Shown piece by piece: positions 8,051 through 18,800 of a stretch of 39,023 bases of DNA. The stretch is taken from positions 1 through 39,023 of IMG/VR virus record IMGVR_UViG_3300044701_000344. The stretch is one strand, 5' to 3'. The notes under the pieces were generated by a model. The model saw nothing but the letters and a program-made list of their open reading frames with translations. It did no database searches and was not told the origin of the DNA. The stretch is from a virus. Each line of letters opens with the position of its first letter. Within the stretch, counting starts at the first letter, position 1. The translations under genes and the position numbers were made by a program.

Positions 8051-8068
8051 TTTATAATTTACCTTCTA

Positions 8069-8896
8069 TTAATACAACGCATTCCATGCAACACCATCGT
8101 AGAATACTGGATAAGACACTGCGCCTGCTTTTGATGCTGGGTCCCAACTTACTCCGTCAGCTGCTACTATTGTACCTGCTACAGGAGATATAGGTTCTAC
8201 ATTAAGTGGAGTAAGAATCATAGCATCAGAGAACATTACATAGTTTAACGCATCAACCATTACACTGCTGTCATCTGCAAATACTGATCCTTTTATATCT
8301 GTAGAGAAAGCTGTGCCCTGATCAAATAAATCATTTAGTGCATCATCTAAATCGTTTGTTCTTAAAAACCCAAGATCGTCAGTAAATTCTGACAGAAATT
8401 GTGGAGCACCTTGCAGTGCAGCATAGCTAATAAAACCTGTAGCAGCATCAAAAACTTTAGATTCATTGTTGGCTAATAGGTCGCCCTTGAATTCTCGTGC
8501 TGTTACAGTTCGAAAACGCAGTAAATCTGAGCCTATATCAACGGTATTAGTTACAGTAGGTAATACTATATCGCCGACTTCTATGATCTCAACTTCTATG
8601 TTACCAATGTCGCTGAACGGACGGAATTCTAATCCAGTACCGTCTTCTTTAACTTTAACAAAATAGTTAGCTGCACCAGCAAATGTGTTAGGGGTATCAG
8701 TAAGATCAGCAAAACTTTGTGCAACCAAACGGTTTCCATTTACACGGATGTCTGCTGCATTTATAGTACCCAGTGCTGTAATGTCTTGCACATTAACTAT
8801 TGAACTTTCTCTTAGGTTAAGATTGTCGCCACTAGGCAGTTCTTTTATTTTGTTGCCATCACCTGTGTCTAATACTAGTGGAAATCTATTTGCCAT
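8069..8896 (-). CDS. fibre-like structural protein
   Basis: I choose ATG 8896 (275 aa) over a TTG two codons upstream, because MANRFPLVLDTGDGNKIKEL is the usual opening of this marine-phage fibre family. The protein carries SFADLTDTPNTF, a linker common in phage fibres, and one KGSVFADDS module (around nt 8280) that recurs in the 1253-aa and 1637-aa proteins. The end (VSWDPASKAG, YPVFYDGVAW) is a small C-terminal cap. A late-type box lies about 24 nt upstream. Probably a tail-fibre component. Confidence 0.75.
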   Translation of the reverse strand: MANRFPLVLDTGDGNKIKELPSGDNLNLRESSIVNVQDITALGTINAADIRVNGNRLVAQSFADLTDTPNTFAGAANYFVKVKEDGTGLEFRPFSDIGNIEVEIIEVGDIVLPTVTNTVDIGSDLLRFRTVTAREFKGDLLANNESKVFDAATGFISYAALQGAPQFLSEFTDDLGFLRTNDLDDALNDLFDQGTAFSTDIKGSVFADDSSVMVDALNYVMFSDAMILTPLNVEPISPVAGTIVAADGVSWDPASKAGAVSYPVFYDGVAWNALY

Positions 8897-8920
8897 TCTC
8901 AAAAATCCTATTGTTATACA

Positions 8921-8929
8921 TATTTATCG
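8921..8929 (-). promoter_or_regulatory. late-type promoter box
   Basis: CGATAAATA on the minus strand, about 24 nt before ATG 8896. Confidence 0.6.
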
Positions 8930-8933
8930 TATC

Positions 8934-11900
8934 TTACCAAGTATCACCACTCCAGGCCACACGCTTCCAGATGTTACTTGCACCGTTATATAACCCTGTA
9001 CAATAATAGATGTATGTAGCATCAAACGCTACCCTTCCTGGAGAATCACCTGCTACTCCTATGCTTGTGGCAGGCACAGACTGATTTAGGAATATAACTT
9101 TTTCTGATATAATCTCTGTTAGTGTGCCGCCTTCGGGATTACCTATTGCAACACTGCCGGTGCTGTTGTATCCAATAAGGATAGTTCCGCTGTCTCTGAT
9201 ATCTACATAATTTCCACCGCCATCTATTACTAATGAGGGAGATCCGCCGTATTCTGTTTCTATGGTCATTCCGCCTGGGAATGTTATGCTGCCGTCAGAA
9301 TCAAATGTCCAAGATTTAACTGAACTATCACCAGGATTGACTGCCAATATTAATTGAGCACCACCGCCTAATTGATAGTCACTGCTTTCGATAGTTATAG
9401 GGTATGATGTTTGAATTCCACCGGCAACGTAGAAACTCCAGTAACTGCCACTGTCAATCTTGTTGGTAATTGTCTGTGGTCCGCCGCCACTGCCACGGAT
9501 GATCCATCCCGCTTGAACCTGATCTGTATCTGCGGTCTTGCTTAATGCGAATACGTTTGAGTTTTGACTTGTAGCACCAAGATAGTTTGAATTAACAGTG
9601 ATCTGTGTGCCCACCGTGCCTAACGTATTGCCCTGTATAGTGTTGTCATCAAAAGTGACGTTGCCTGTGTCTGCTGTTCCGCCACCTGTGTAGGCAGTGG
9701 TCTGTACAGTACTGTCTGGGAATATTATGCTGCCGTCATCGCCAAATTGCCACTGGTACCCAGTTCCTTCAGTATCTGTATAGATATTAACAACACCTGA
9801 GGCTTCCACATTGAAGTTAGTTACACCGCCAACCTCTACATTACTACCGTCTGTACGGATCACAGCATCGTTAGGTAATGTTATGCTGCCGTCTGTGTTG
9901 AAAGTCCATTGTTTGATGGTGCTGCCACCATTTGCCATAATGGTCAAGTTTGTACGTGCTACCAGTTGAGCATCACCTTCGCCTTCTTCTATTTGGAAGT
10001 AAGCAGGATCGTCGCCTAGCTCAAAATACACATAACCGTTAGTTCCGATCCTTATGCCTTTACTTACATTGAAAGTGGTGTCGTAACTCTGTAGTATAAC
10101 TGTGTCATTGTTGCTACGGATAACACCCTCGCCTGGTAAAGTTAAAACACCATTAGTTCCAAACAACCAATTTTTACTATCCAGTTGCGAATCAGTGGCT
10201 CTCAATGCCACTCCCCAATTGGCCTGACCTTCCAGGCCGATGAAATTATCCTCACCGGTAGCGAACCCTACCACGCTGCCAACACCTTCTATGTTTATAG
10301 TTCCCGGAACTGTCAGTGTGCCGCCTTCGAATATGTATTCGCCGGAGGCATTGCGTATGACCAAGGGACCGTCGTTGCTGTTGATAATAAAGTCGTTGGC
10401 TCTGGTTGTGATCTTGAAATCATTATCTACGTCTATGACATGTGAGAATTCTCTGGGCTCATAGTCCGCAGTGGTCAAGATCATAGGATAACTTAACGCG
10501 GTCTGATCTTCGGCAGTGACTAAGGATATGGCAAGACCGTAGGGGTTATTAGTTTCACCTGCTACAACTTCGGTTTCGGTGCCATCGTCCCACTCAAGTA
10601 TTATAGTCTGTGTGGGCGAGTAACTAGGGAATCCACTAGCATAAAATTCAAATTCAGTGCCTAAGACTATTTCTGCCGCTAACGGTTCTCCCAGCAATAC
10701 CCATGAAGTGTCACCTATCTGAGATTGAATATCACCAACTGGAATAGGAGTACCATTAATAATAGCCCACACTGATGTATTAGGGTCGATAGGTGCTCCA
10801 GTGACCGAAGCCACTTCCAGTATGATTTCACCGAAGTTTGTGGGATGATTGTAGGCTCTGGCAGTAGTAGATGTAGCAAACGCCTCTACTTGAAACAATG
10901 CTCGGACCTGTGCGTTTGATTCTAATAAGACTAATGTCTGGTATGGAGCAACTGCTCCACCAGTTGAGTTAGCATATGCGTCAGTGTCGAACATCAGCTG
11001 GTAGCCGACCTGTGCGACAGTTTCTGTCTTAAATGCTGTGGCCTGTAGTGTGTTGTCAGGGAACTGTAAGTAGGGCGATCCGAGGCTGGCGTCAAAGGAC
11101 CATTCGTAGCGTGTGCTTGGATTTAATGAATCTGGAATGGAGAAGTTGATGGCATTTTGATCCATATCTCCACCAAGAGTTATACTGGCATCGTTAGGTA
11201 AAGTTAAACTACCATTAAAACCAAATGTCCAAGTGTTGGTAGCATTGAGGGTGTTTGTTATAAGTTGTATGCCGCTGTCGTCAGTCTGGCCATCATTTTG
11301 ATTGAGTGTTATTTCTAATGTGCTGCCGGCTGTGAGCGTAATATCATCTGCCGCGATAAGATCGATGTCTCTGCCTGATCGTAAGTCAATATCATCATTG
11401 TCAGTGGCCATACCAAATCGGTCTTCTGTCACATCTAGACCTATGGTGTTGTTGTAGTCATAGGATATGATGATGTCTGTAAGACTGCCTACTACTGCGG
11501 TAGGGTCTTGATCTATAGTTAGTTCGTAGGTTAACGGATCAGAGTTAGTTTGAGATACTAAAGTTATATTGGCCACTACTGCCTGATCGTTAGGATTGAG
11601 ATTGATCTGAACATTGCTGTAGTCCCAGATGAAATCAGTGCTTCCAACATTTAATTTAGTTTCTAGTCGCTCTAACAACTGTCTAAAATATAAGCCTAAG
11701 TTAGGACTAAATGTTACTGTTACTATGTGCGGTGTGCCCGCAGTGGCAGTAATAGTATAATCTCCATTGTCATTAAAAAATTCTCTATTAAAAGTTTTCT
11801 TGGCTATGAGCAGAGCAGATTGGTTTAGGCTGTTCAATCTCACACCAGCATCGGCTGAGCCTATTTGTAACAGGGTAGGATCTTCAGCATCAATTTGCTG

Positions 11901-12695
11901 TCCATTTGGCAGAGTTAATATACCAGTGTTACCATAGTTCCAAATATAACTACTGCTGTCGTCATTGTTGATGATAATATTAATATCGTTGTTGCTGGTT
12001 AGACTATCCGCTGAACCAGCACCTAATAAATTTCCGGTGTCAGTTAAATCACTAATGTCTGCGGGGATAGTAGGAACGCCGCTTAACACCGAGTAAGGAA
12101 TACTAGCATTTACTCCGTCTACTAATAGTGTACTGTCGTCTGCGAATACGCTGCCTTGATAGTCTCTAGGAATGTCTGCCGCAGTAATAAAGTTTGATAC
12201 ATCTGGGATTGTAGGAGTATCTGTTAAATCGTTATAACTGCCCGATGTAGCCACGTTGGCGAATGCGGGCTTATTTGTTACGCTGTCCCAAGTTGTGGCA
12301 CCGCCTGGAGTAGCTGCTACTTGCCCATCTATTATCAATGTACCATCGTCGGTTACACTTAACGGAATCCCATCGAAATAAACTGTATTTCCTGTAAGAT
12401 ATAAACTACGCCACTGCTGTGTAGGCGAACCGAGATCGTAGGCATTGTCTGCGGCAGGAACAATATCTCCGCTCATTATTAAATCAGATGTAATAGTTAC
12501 ATTTTGTGCAATAGTTATATCTGAACTGTCTGTGGTAGTAATAGTACTACCTTCAAACTCAAAAGCACCTAGCTCTGAAGCAGCGCCGGAATATAGCTCG
12601 TCAAAGTTTTCATTTATTTTACGGAACGCTGTGCGTAAAGGATCACCGTCTCCTTTGTTAGGCGTGGTTCCTAGATTAATTGTTTGTTTTGCCAT
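8934..12695 (-). CDS. 1253-aa fibre/baseplate protein with gp10-type N-terminus
   Basis: It opens INLGTTPNKGDGDPLRTAF then KINENFDELY, the gp10-type docking module. It continues through ADNAYDLGSPTQQWRSLYL, a KGSVF-type module (QGSVFADDSTLLVDG) and many repeats of the pattern W-x-F-x(3)-G-x-L/I-x-L/F-P (WTFGFNGSLTLPND, WTFNTDGSITLPND, WTFDSDGSITFPGG). These form a repetitive beta shaft. The C-terminus (VAFDATYIYYCTGLYNGASNIWKR) is a small cap domain frequent in marine phage fibres. AAAGGA lies upstream of ATG 12695, inside the preceding 51-aa frame. Base composition resembles its neighbours. Probably a trimeric fibre; trimer state is inferred. Confidence 0.8.
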   Translation of the reverse strand: MAKQTINLGTTPNKGDGDPLRTAFRKINENFDELYSGAASELGAFEFEGSTITTTDSSDITIAQNVTITSDLIMSGDIVPAADNAYDLGSPTQQWRSLYLTGNTVYFDGIPLSVTDDGTLIIDGQVAATPGGATTWDSVTNKPAFANVATSGSYNDLTDTPTIPDVSNFITAADIPRDYQGSVFADDSTLLVDGVNASIPYSVLSGVPTIPADISDLTDTGNLLGAGSADSLTSNNDINIIINNDDSSSYIWNYGNTGILTLPNGQQIDAEDPTLLQIGSADAGVRLNSLNQSALLIAKKTFNREFFNDNGDYTITATAGTPHIVTVTFSPNLGLYFRQLLERLETKLNVGSTDFIWDYSNVQINLNPNDQAVVANITLVSQTNSDPLTYELTIDQDPTAVVGSLTDIIISYDYNNTIGLDVTEDRFGMATDNDDIDLRSGRDIDLIAADDITLTAGSTLEITLNQNDGQTDDSGIQLITNTLNATNTWTFGFNGSLTLPNDASITLGGDMDQNAINFSIPDSLNPSTRYEWSFDASLGSPYLQFPDNTLQATAFKTETVAQVGYQLMFDTDAYANSTGGAVAPYQTLVLLESNAQVRALFQVEAFATSTTARAYNHPTNFGEIILEVASVTGAPIDPNTSVWAIINGTPIPVGDIQSQIGDTSWVLLGEPLAAEIVLGTEFEFYASGFPSYSPTQTIILEWDDGTETEVVAGETNNPYGLAISLVTAEDQTALSYPMILTTADYEPREFSHVIDVDNDFKITTRANDFIINSNDGPLVIRNASGEYIFEGGTLTVPGTINIEGVGSVVGFATGEDNFIGLEGQANWGVALRATDSQLDSKNWLFGTNGVLTLPGEGVIRSNNDTVILQSYDTTFNVSKGIRIGTNGYVYFELGDDPAYFQIEEGEGDAQLVARTNLTIMANGGSTIKQWTFNTDGSITLPNDAVIRTDGSNVEVGGVTNFNVEASGVVNIYTDTEGTGYQWQFGDDGSIIFPDSTVQTTAYTGGGTADTGNVTFDDNTIQGNTLGTVGTQITVNSNYLGATSQNSNVFALSKTADTDQVQAGWIIRGSGGGPQTITNKIDSGSYWSFYVAGGIQTSYPITIESSDYQLGGGAQLILAVNPGDSSVKSWTFDSDGSITFPGGMTIETEYGGSPSLVIDGGGNYVDIRDSGTILIGYNSTGSVAIGNPEGGTLTEIISEKVIFLNQSVPATSIGVAGDSPGRVAFDATYIYYCTGLYNGASNIWKRVAWSGDTW

Positions 12696-12831
12696 GTGTT
12701 GGTTTTCCTTTGCCCACTTGTATTCTCAGTTTTCCTGCCGCAGCAACCACTTGACGCTGCTGCGGATTTTTTGTATCTGTGCTAGCTTTAGCACCTTGCT
12801 GCACTAAATCTTTTACATAAAGTTTGTTCAT
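12676..12831 (-). CDS. 51-aa basic protein between two giant structural genes
   Basis: A 51-codon frame starts at ATG 12831, overlapping the stop of the 2622-aa gene as TAATG, and ends 20 bp inside the start of the 1253-aa gene. The product begins MNKLYVKDLVQQGAKAS and is rich in Gln, Lys and Gly with little hydrophobic content. It fills what would otherwise be a 135-bp gap in a packed operon and contains the Shine-Dalgarno of the next gene. Both junctions favour a real coupled cistron; the alternative is a leader without a protein function. No family recognised. Confidence 0.5.
   Translation of the reverse strand: MNKLYVKDLVQQGAKASTDTKNPQQRQVVAAAGKLRIQVGKGKPTHGKTNN
12738..12773 (+). terminator. 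plus-strand terminator-like hairpin inside a minus-strand gene
   Basis: CCGCAGCA (12738-12745) and TGCTGCGG (12758-12765) form an 8-bp perfect stem. On the plus strand it is followed by ATTTTTTG. It would stop transcripts running antisense to the structural operon; on the minus strand there is no U-tract. Confidence 0.45.
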
Positions 12832-15800
12832 TAGTGCTTGCCTACCACTACTTCTATTACACCACGTTCTGTATTTAACTTATCTTCTAGAGCTTTACCT
12901 ATCACAGTACCAACACTAGGTGTATTGTTAACCATAGCATAACCTGGAACTGCACTGGCTACCAACAGATCACCTTTAGATACCTTGCCTATAACCTTAC
13001 ATGGCACACGACCTTGCAGTGCTATTGCTGCTACATTCTCGCCTTTGAGATGACTGTTCATAAGGTGTGCTGGATTTGTACTTACAACACCAGCTACACG
13101 ATGTGTATCTTTTTCTGTGCTTACAGTAACTTCTTCAGCACCACCAAACACTAGCACTGTTCCTGGTTCATAGATACCGTCTGCTAGATAGTTTTCTGCT
13201 AAGTCAGCGTAGTATGCTTCTGTAGCAGTACCACGGAAGGTAGTAGCATAAATGTTTGCATACTTAAACGAAGCAGTACCTATATCATATCTATTATTAA
13301 TATCCGGTCTTGCACCTGTTGAACTAAACACAAATGGAGCAACACTTGAACTAGTTCCGCTGTCTGCTGTAACTATAGCAACCTGCCCTGCTGTTGTAAC
13401 ACCAGTTCCTGCACCTATTGCGATGCCAGTTGAAGCAGCTCCTCTTTCCCCCGGTGCTTCTATAAAGCTCGAGAATATCCAGTCAACTCCCAGTCTGCTT
13501 TCGCCTGCTAGTGTTGATGTACTTTGAAGTATACTCTGTGTAACTCCTGTGCCATCAATGTTTACGCTACCAGGTATTTGTACCGTAGGATAAGTAGGAC
13601 TTGCTCCGCCACTACCGCCGACAGCTCTGAGTATTTCACCCTGTGCTGGTGTTTTAAATACCACAGTAGTAGTATCTAGTGCTAGTATTTCATAGTTACT
13701 GTCACCGCCTAGTATCAAACTGTTAGCTTGTATACTACCATTTGCTCTAGTTTTTACAATACTGTTTACTTCACCAGTTGTAGTAACATTACTAATACCG
13801 TAAGTACCCTCACCTGTTTTGATTAAAGCAAACCCAGGATCACTTACAGCAGATATAACAGTTCCTGCACCAAAGTCAACATCAGCGAGGCCGCCACCTT
13901 CTTGTATAACTGTACTGAATGGTATTTGATCAATATCGTTATCTGAACTATCTCCGCTCCAGTTACCTAAAACGTTTCCGTCTTGAATACGCTGTATTTT
14001 TCTTAACGGAAGTTGGCCATTGTCTATAGTAACCCATCCATTTGTTGTAGTAAACACCTGAGGATCAAATGCTGCTACACCTAAATCAGCTTGACTAATT
14101 GCAGTAGCATTTGCTCTAGTACCAGCACTGTTTAGGTTAAGTTTGCTTTGTGATATATTGGCGCTAGCTGATACATCTGAATTTACTATACTGTTTGTTT
14201 TGAGTTGGAAGTTTAGTGTTGTGTATCTGTCTGTAACTGCACTGCCTACAACAGTAACTTCTCTGTTGGTAGTGATAACAATGTCACTGGCCGGGTTAGC
14301 AACACCGTTTGCCCATTCATCTACAGGTCCGTCTACTACTAATCCTTCTGCACCACCTAGTACAGTCACAACATCAGGATCAGGCGATAGTCCTGCAGGT
14401 TTGCCGTCACTGAATTCACCAGTCAGTGGAGTATACGTTATTTCGACAATATTACCCTCTAGTCCTGTTGAAGTTTTAACATCAACTATCTGGCCAGTTG
14501 CTCCGGTAATACTACCTGTAATTGTTTGACCTCGTACAAAAGGTCCTCCAACTACGCTGCCTGCGCTAATGATTAGTTTTTTATAACCTGTAGCAACAAT
14601 AAATTGTCCTTCGTCATACTGATTGTATTCTATACTGCGTAGATCTTGCAGTTCATCTAAACCAGCGGAAGCATTGTCGACATATGCTTTAGTTGCAGCA
14701 TCTGAATCTGTAGCAGGTGCTCTTAGATTAGTGATAGTATTTCCTGCTGCATTTAAATCGTCAGTCATAGGTACTGATCCGTTAGGAGCAAGTACACCGG
14801 GTCCTATTTTATTAGCTACAGGATTACCGTTAGAGTCATAGCCTAAACGTCTATTAACATATCCACGCACAGCAAGTTCTGTAGGAACAGTGTCTGATGC
14901 GTTGTCAGTCATTGCGGTATCGGTTGAAAACTCAGTAACAACAACTCCACGTTTGAATCCTAAGCCATCAACATCTGACAGTGCAATACTTGCGCTAAAT
15001 GTAACTGTACCAGTACCTTGATCAACGCTAAAGAAACGTCCCACACGGAAAACACCGTTTTGGTCCGTGCTTACATAGAACACACGACCCTTACCGCGCT
15101 CGTCTACTTCGTTGGCATCGTTCTTATCAGCAGGTTCACCAAAGATAACGTTTGGATAGTTACTAGCGTTAAATCCGCCTGTACCAATGTCTAAGAAGTC
15201 ATGGCCAGTTGCACGGCATGTTGAAATATTAACTGTAACGTCACCTGTAGCACCTGCTTTTAAGCCAGCTCTGAGTGTAACAACTTCGCTGCCTAACACT
15301 ACTGGACTTGCTAGACCTGTAGCAGTAGCAGGATAGTTAATTTCTTCTCCTACTTCTGCAATGTCTACGATTGCATATTCGTTATCTTCTGCGGCAGGAA
15401 CTTCTGTTTCTACAGTAGCAATAGTTCTAACACCTCGATAGTTGAATACATAATGCTTCTTGCCCTGCCAAGTAATAATTGGCGGCGTTTTTAAAGTTTC
15501 AACAGTCCATCCTAGTGGTCTATTAGCCTCTGGTGTATTTGTGTTATTGTTAAGTCTAAATATCTCGTTGCTGTCGGCTACTGGTAACAGTGCAATTCTC
15601 ACGTCTCCGGCAGTACCGCCTTTGGTTGTTCCGCTACCAGCAAGATCTGTTTCTTGAGCTTTAGAACTGTCAACAATAAGTCTAATATAATCGTAACCTG
15701 AATCAAATCCAGTTTGTAGTGTATCGTTAGGAAGTTCTGTACCAATACTGTTTGATGTTAAGAAACTGATACTTCTATAAACAAATCCTGGATTTTCGTC

Positions 15801-18800
15801 GAATATTACCGCAGTACTTGGACGTATAGTTAATATGTCAGGTCTAGCCAAATCTGAGATAATGTGTGTTTGGTTTCTTCTGTACTGTATTAAAATCCCA
15901 AACGGTACTGCTTCTAATAGTCCTGTATCAGAAAATTGTGCGTCGCTAGTTGAGAAGTTAAGTTTATAAACAGTTCCACTAAACATTGGCGTTGTATTTT
16001 CAATAAAAATAGTTCCGCTAGCAGATGCTTGTGTAATTATGCCTGCACCATCTGTACTGTCATCATCATCAATTTCATCTACTAAAATAGTACAATCATT
16101 TACGCCGTCTTGTCCTCCCAGTAATGCACCACTTACAACAAAAGAATCATTCCATCCATAGCCTGTGCCGCCATTTATAATATCTACACTATACCCGTCT
16201 GTAATGGTCTTTTTAATTCTAAATATAGCACCAGCATCTGAGCCAGTTGCATCAGGGCCACCTACAAAAGTGTATGCTATATCAGTGCCTACATTTTCGT
16301 AGCCGCCAACTATGTGGTCAATTACTTCAACATTAGCAACTTCATATCTAGCAAATGCAGGACGTAGAGGATGATAAATGTCAAATTCTGATCTGTTGCT
16401 AGGCGCATCCTTCATATCATACACATGTAGATACAGATTTTGTCTTGCATTTCCAAACCCTGTACTGTCTACTCTAACTGGAACACTGTTTGCTCCTAAT
16501 GATGTAACAGTTGAGTCTCCAGTAATAGGTCCAGTAATGCTTATTTGATTAGTAGTATCAAACGCATTGGCTGTATTGGTTAAGTATACTACTATAGAAC
16601 CAGTACCACCAGCATCGGCTTGACTGGTATTGGCACTAACAGTACCAGTTGCGCCGGTACTGGCTTGTGTAACAACGTCACCTGCTTGTAGTACAACCGG
16701 ACCCGTTAGGTATAGTACAACATCTGCTGCAAATGTTTTAGCAGGCTGTGTCATATCTTCTACTAGCTGTATGCTGTCAGGAATTTCGTTTGGATCTGAG
16801 CCTTCAGCAACCAGTCCAAACTCGCCATAGCAACTTGAACCCGTTAGTGAACGAATTTCAGCGCCATTTTTTGCATAGTAAGATACATGGCAATAATATG
16901 TAAACATACTGACCATTTCTGATAACGCACCGTTTACTGCAACAAGACCATAACCTAGATCGTTAACTTGTGTAAAGTCGTTACCTAAGATACTTCTATT
17001 ACCTGCGGTTTGTAGTGTGAGAGGAATAGGTGAGCTAAAATCATCAAGGTCAACACCAGTTGATAGCAAACTGGTAACTCCAGTAAATCCTTGACCTGCA
17101 TTTGAACTAGGATCAAGTATAAGTTCGGCTGTACCAAAATCTGGATCATATTGTGTAACAGCGTTAACTTGGAAGCGTCTACCGTCTATATAGAACGCAC
17201 ATGGAGTTTGAGGACGTCTTATAAACAAACCTTGTCCCGGTAAACTTTGTATGCTTAGTCTAAACGGTGAACCGTCTACTCTGTCTGATACTTGTACTGC
17301 CGAGTTGCCTACAAAAGCATCTACAAATAAGCCGCCGCTGAACACTTGTCTATTTCTGGATCTAGAGAAGCTAGATCCAGTTTGAATATATGGCGACTTT
17401 GTAAGAACCTGTCCTTCAGGATCTAGTACCAACATAAATCCGCCATGTCCTTGAACTGTTAAATTACGTAGGATAGTAGCATCGTTCATCAAGAACGCAT
17501 CCATTTCGTCATTGCGAAGCGGTGGGTTATAATCAACATTAAATGCAAATGCTACAGTATCAATCAAGTTTTGTAATACTGTTTGTGGTCCGTCAATTTC
17601 TCTCCAGTATTCGTTGATTTCACCTACGTTAAACACACTTCCAGAAATGTGTTCTTTTGTTGGAGTATAGTAACGATCAGTTCCGGCAAAATTAAATTTA
17701 ACAACTGCGCCTAGTCTATAAGTAATGCCCGATTGCCAAACAGCCGGATCACCATCGCCATTAAAGTCATCAAAGCTAAAATCAGGTGATACTCCGTATA
17801 GTGTAACTGGAGCAAGACCTCTAATAATTCTTTTTGCAATAGTAGCAATATACTGTATACCTGCCACAGTCTCTACTTCGGTTCCTGTTTCTATAGCATC
17901 AGCGTAGTATTCGCCTTGTGCTTCTAGACTAAATTCATTACCTCCATTGCGAAGGTCTTTTACCAGTGCATCTACTGTTAGTCCAACATCTCTAGCAAAC
18001 TTGGTTCTACTGTAAACACCTACAATAGCAGGGTATGTAGTTTCAACATAGTTTGCAACCTGTTCTTGTATAAATTCTCTGTTGTCAATCAGTGCAAGTG
18101 CTGCTGTTTCCCACTTGCCTATATTTTCATAGCCAGCACCTGTGTTACGTAGTTGGTCTGGTTTAAGTAGATAGTGATAGCCAAAATACCCATCGACGTT
18201 ACCTGTTAATGGATTTACGTATTCTATACCATTTGGAACTTTAGTTACTCTAAGAACAACGTTTGCTGCACCACCTGCTCCTAAAAGAGAATCATCTATA
18301 GTTATCAGTTCATCTTTAACAAAGTTGGTGCCTGCACCAACAACTGTTATTGCACTTACTGCACCAGATCCGTTCACTGTAATTTCAAACTCTGCACCTG
18401 AACCTATACCAGTCGATGTAAAACTGTCAACAGTATAAGTTCCTGCTGTTCTAAGAGCATCAGCAGTTGACACAGCTTCTATAGTTTCAATTGAACTTTT
18501 ACCAAGTATCAATCCGTCAAACTCAGCATCTCTATAGAAGAACGTATTAGCCCAGCGTGATTGCGATACACGCAGCTTTGGACGCACAATTACACGACGG
18601 AATTCATCGCCTTTGATAGACACGTTAGCAGGAACACGGATTGGATAATCTTCTTCATAGATTCCTGATTCTACACGTATAGTGATCTGTGTTTCGCGAA
18701 CAACATTTCCATATTCCAGTTCTTCACCATTTTCAAACTCAAATGGTTCTAACAGTTGTACTTCAATTTCATCTGTAGTAGGTAAGCTAACTGCTCTAGG

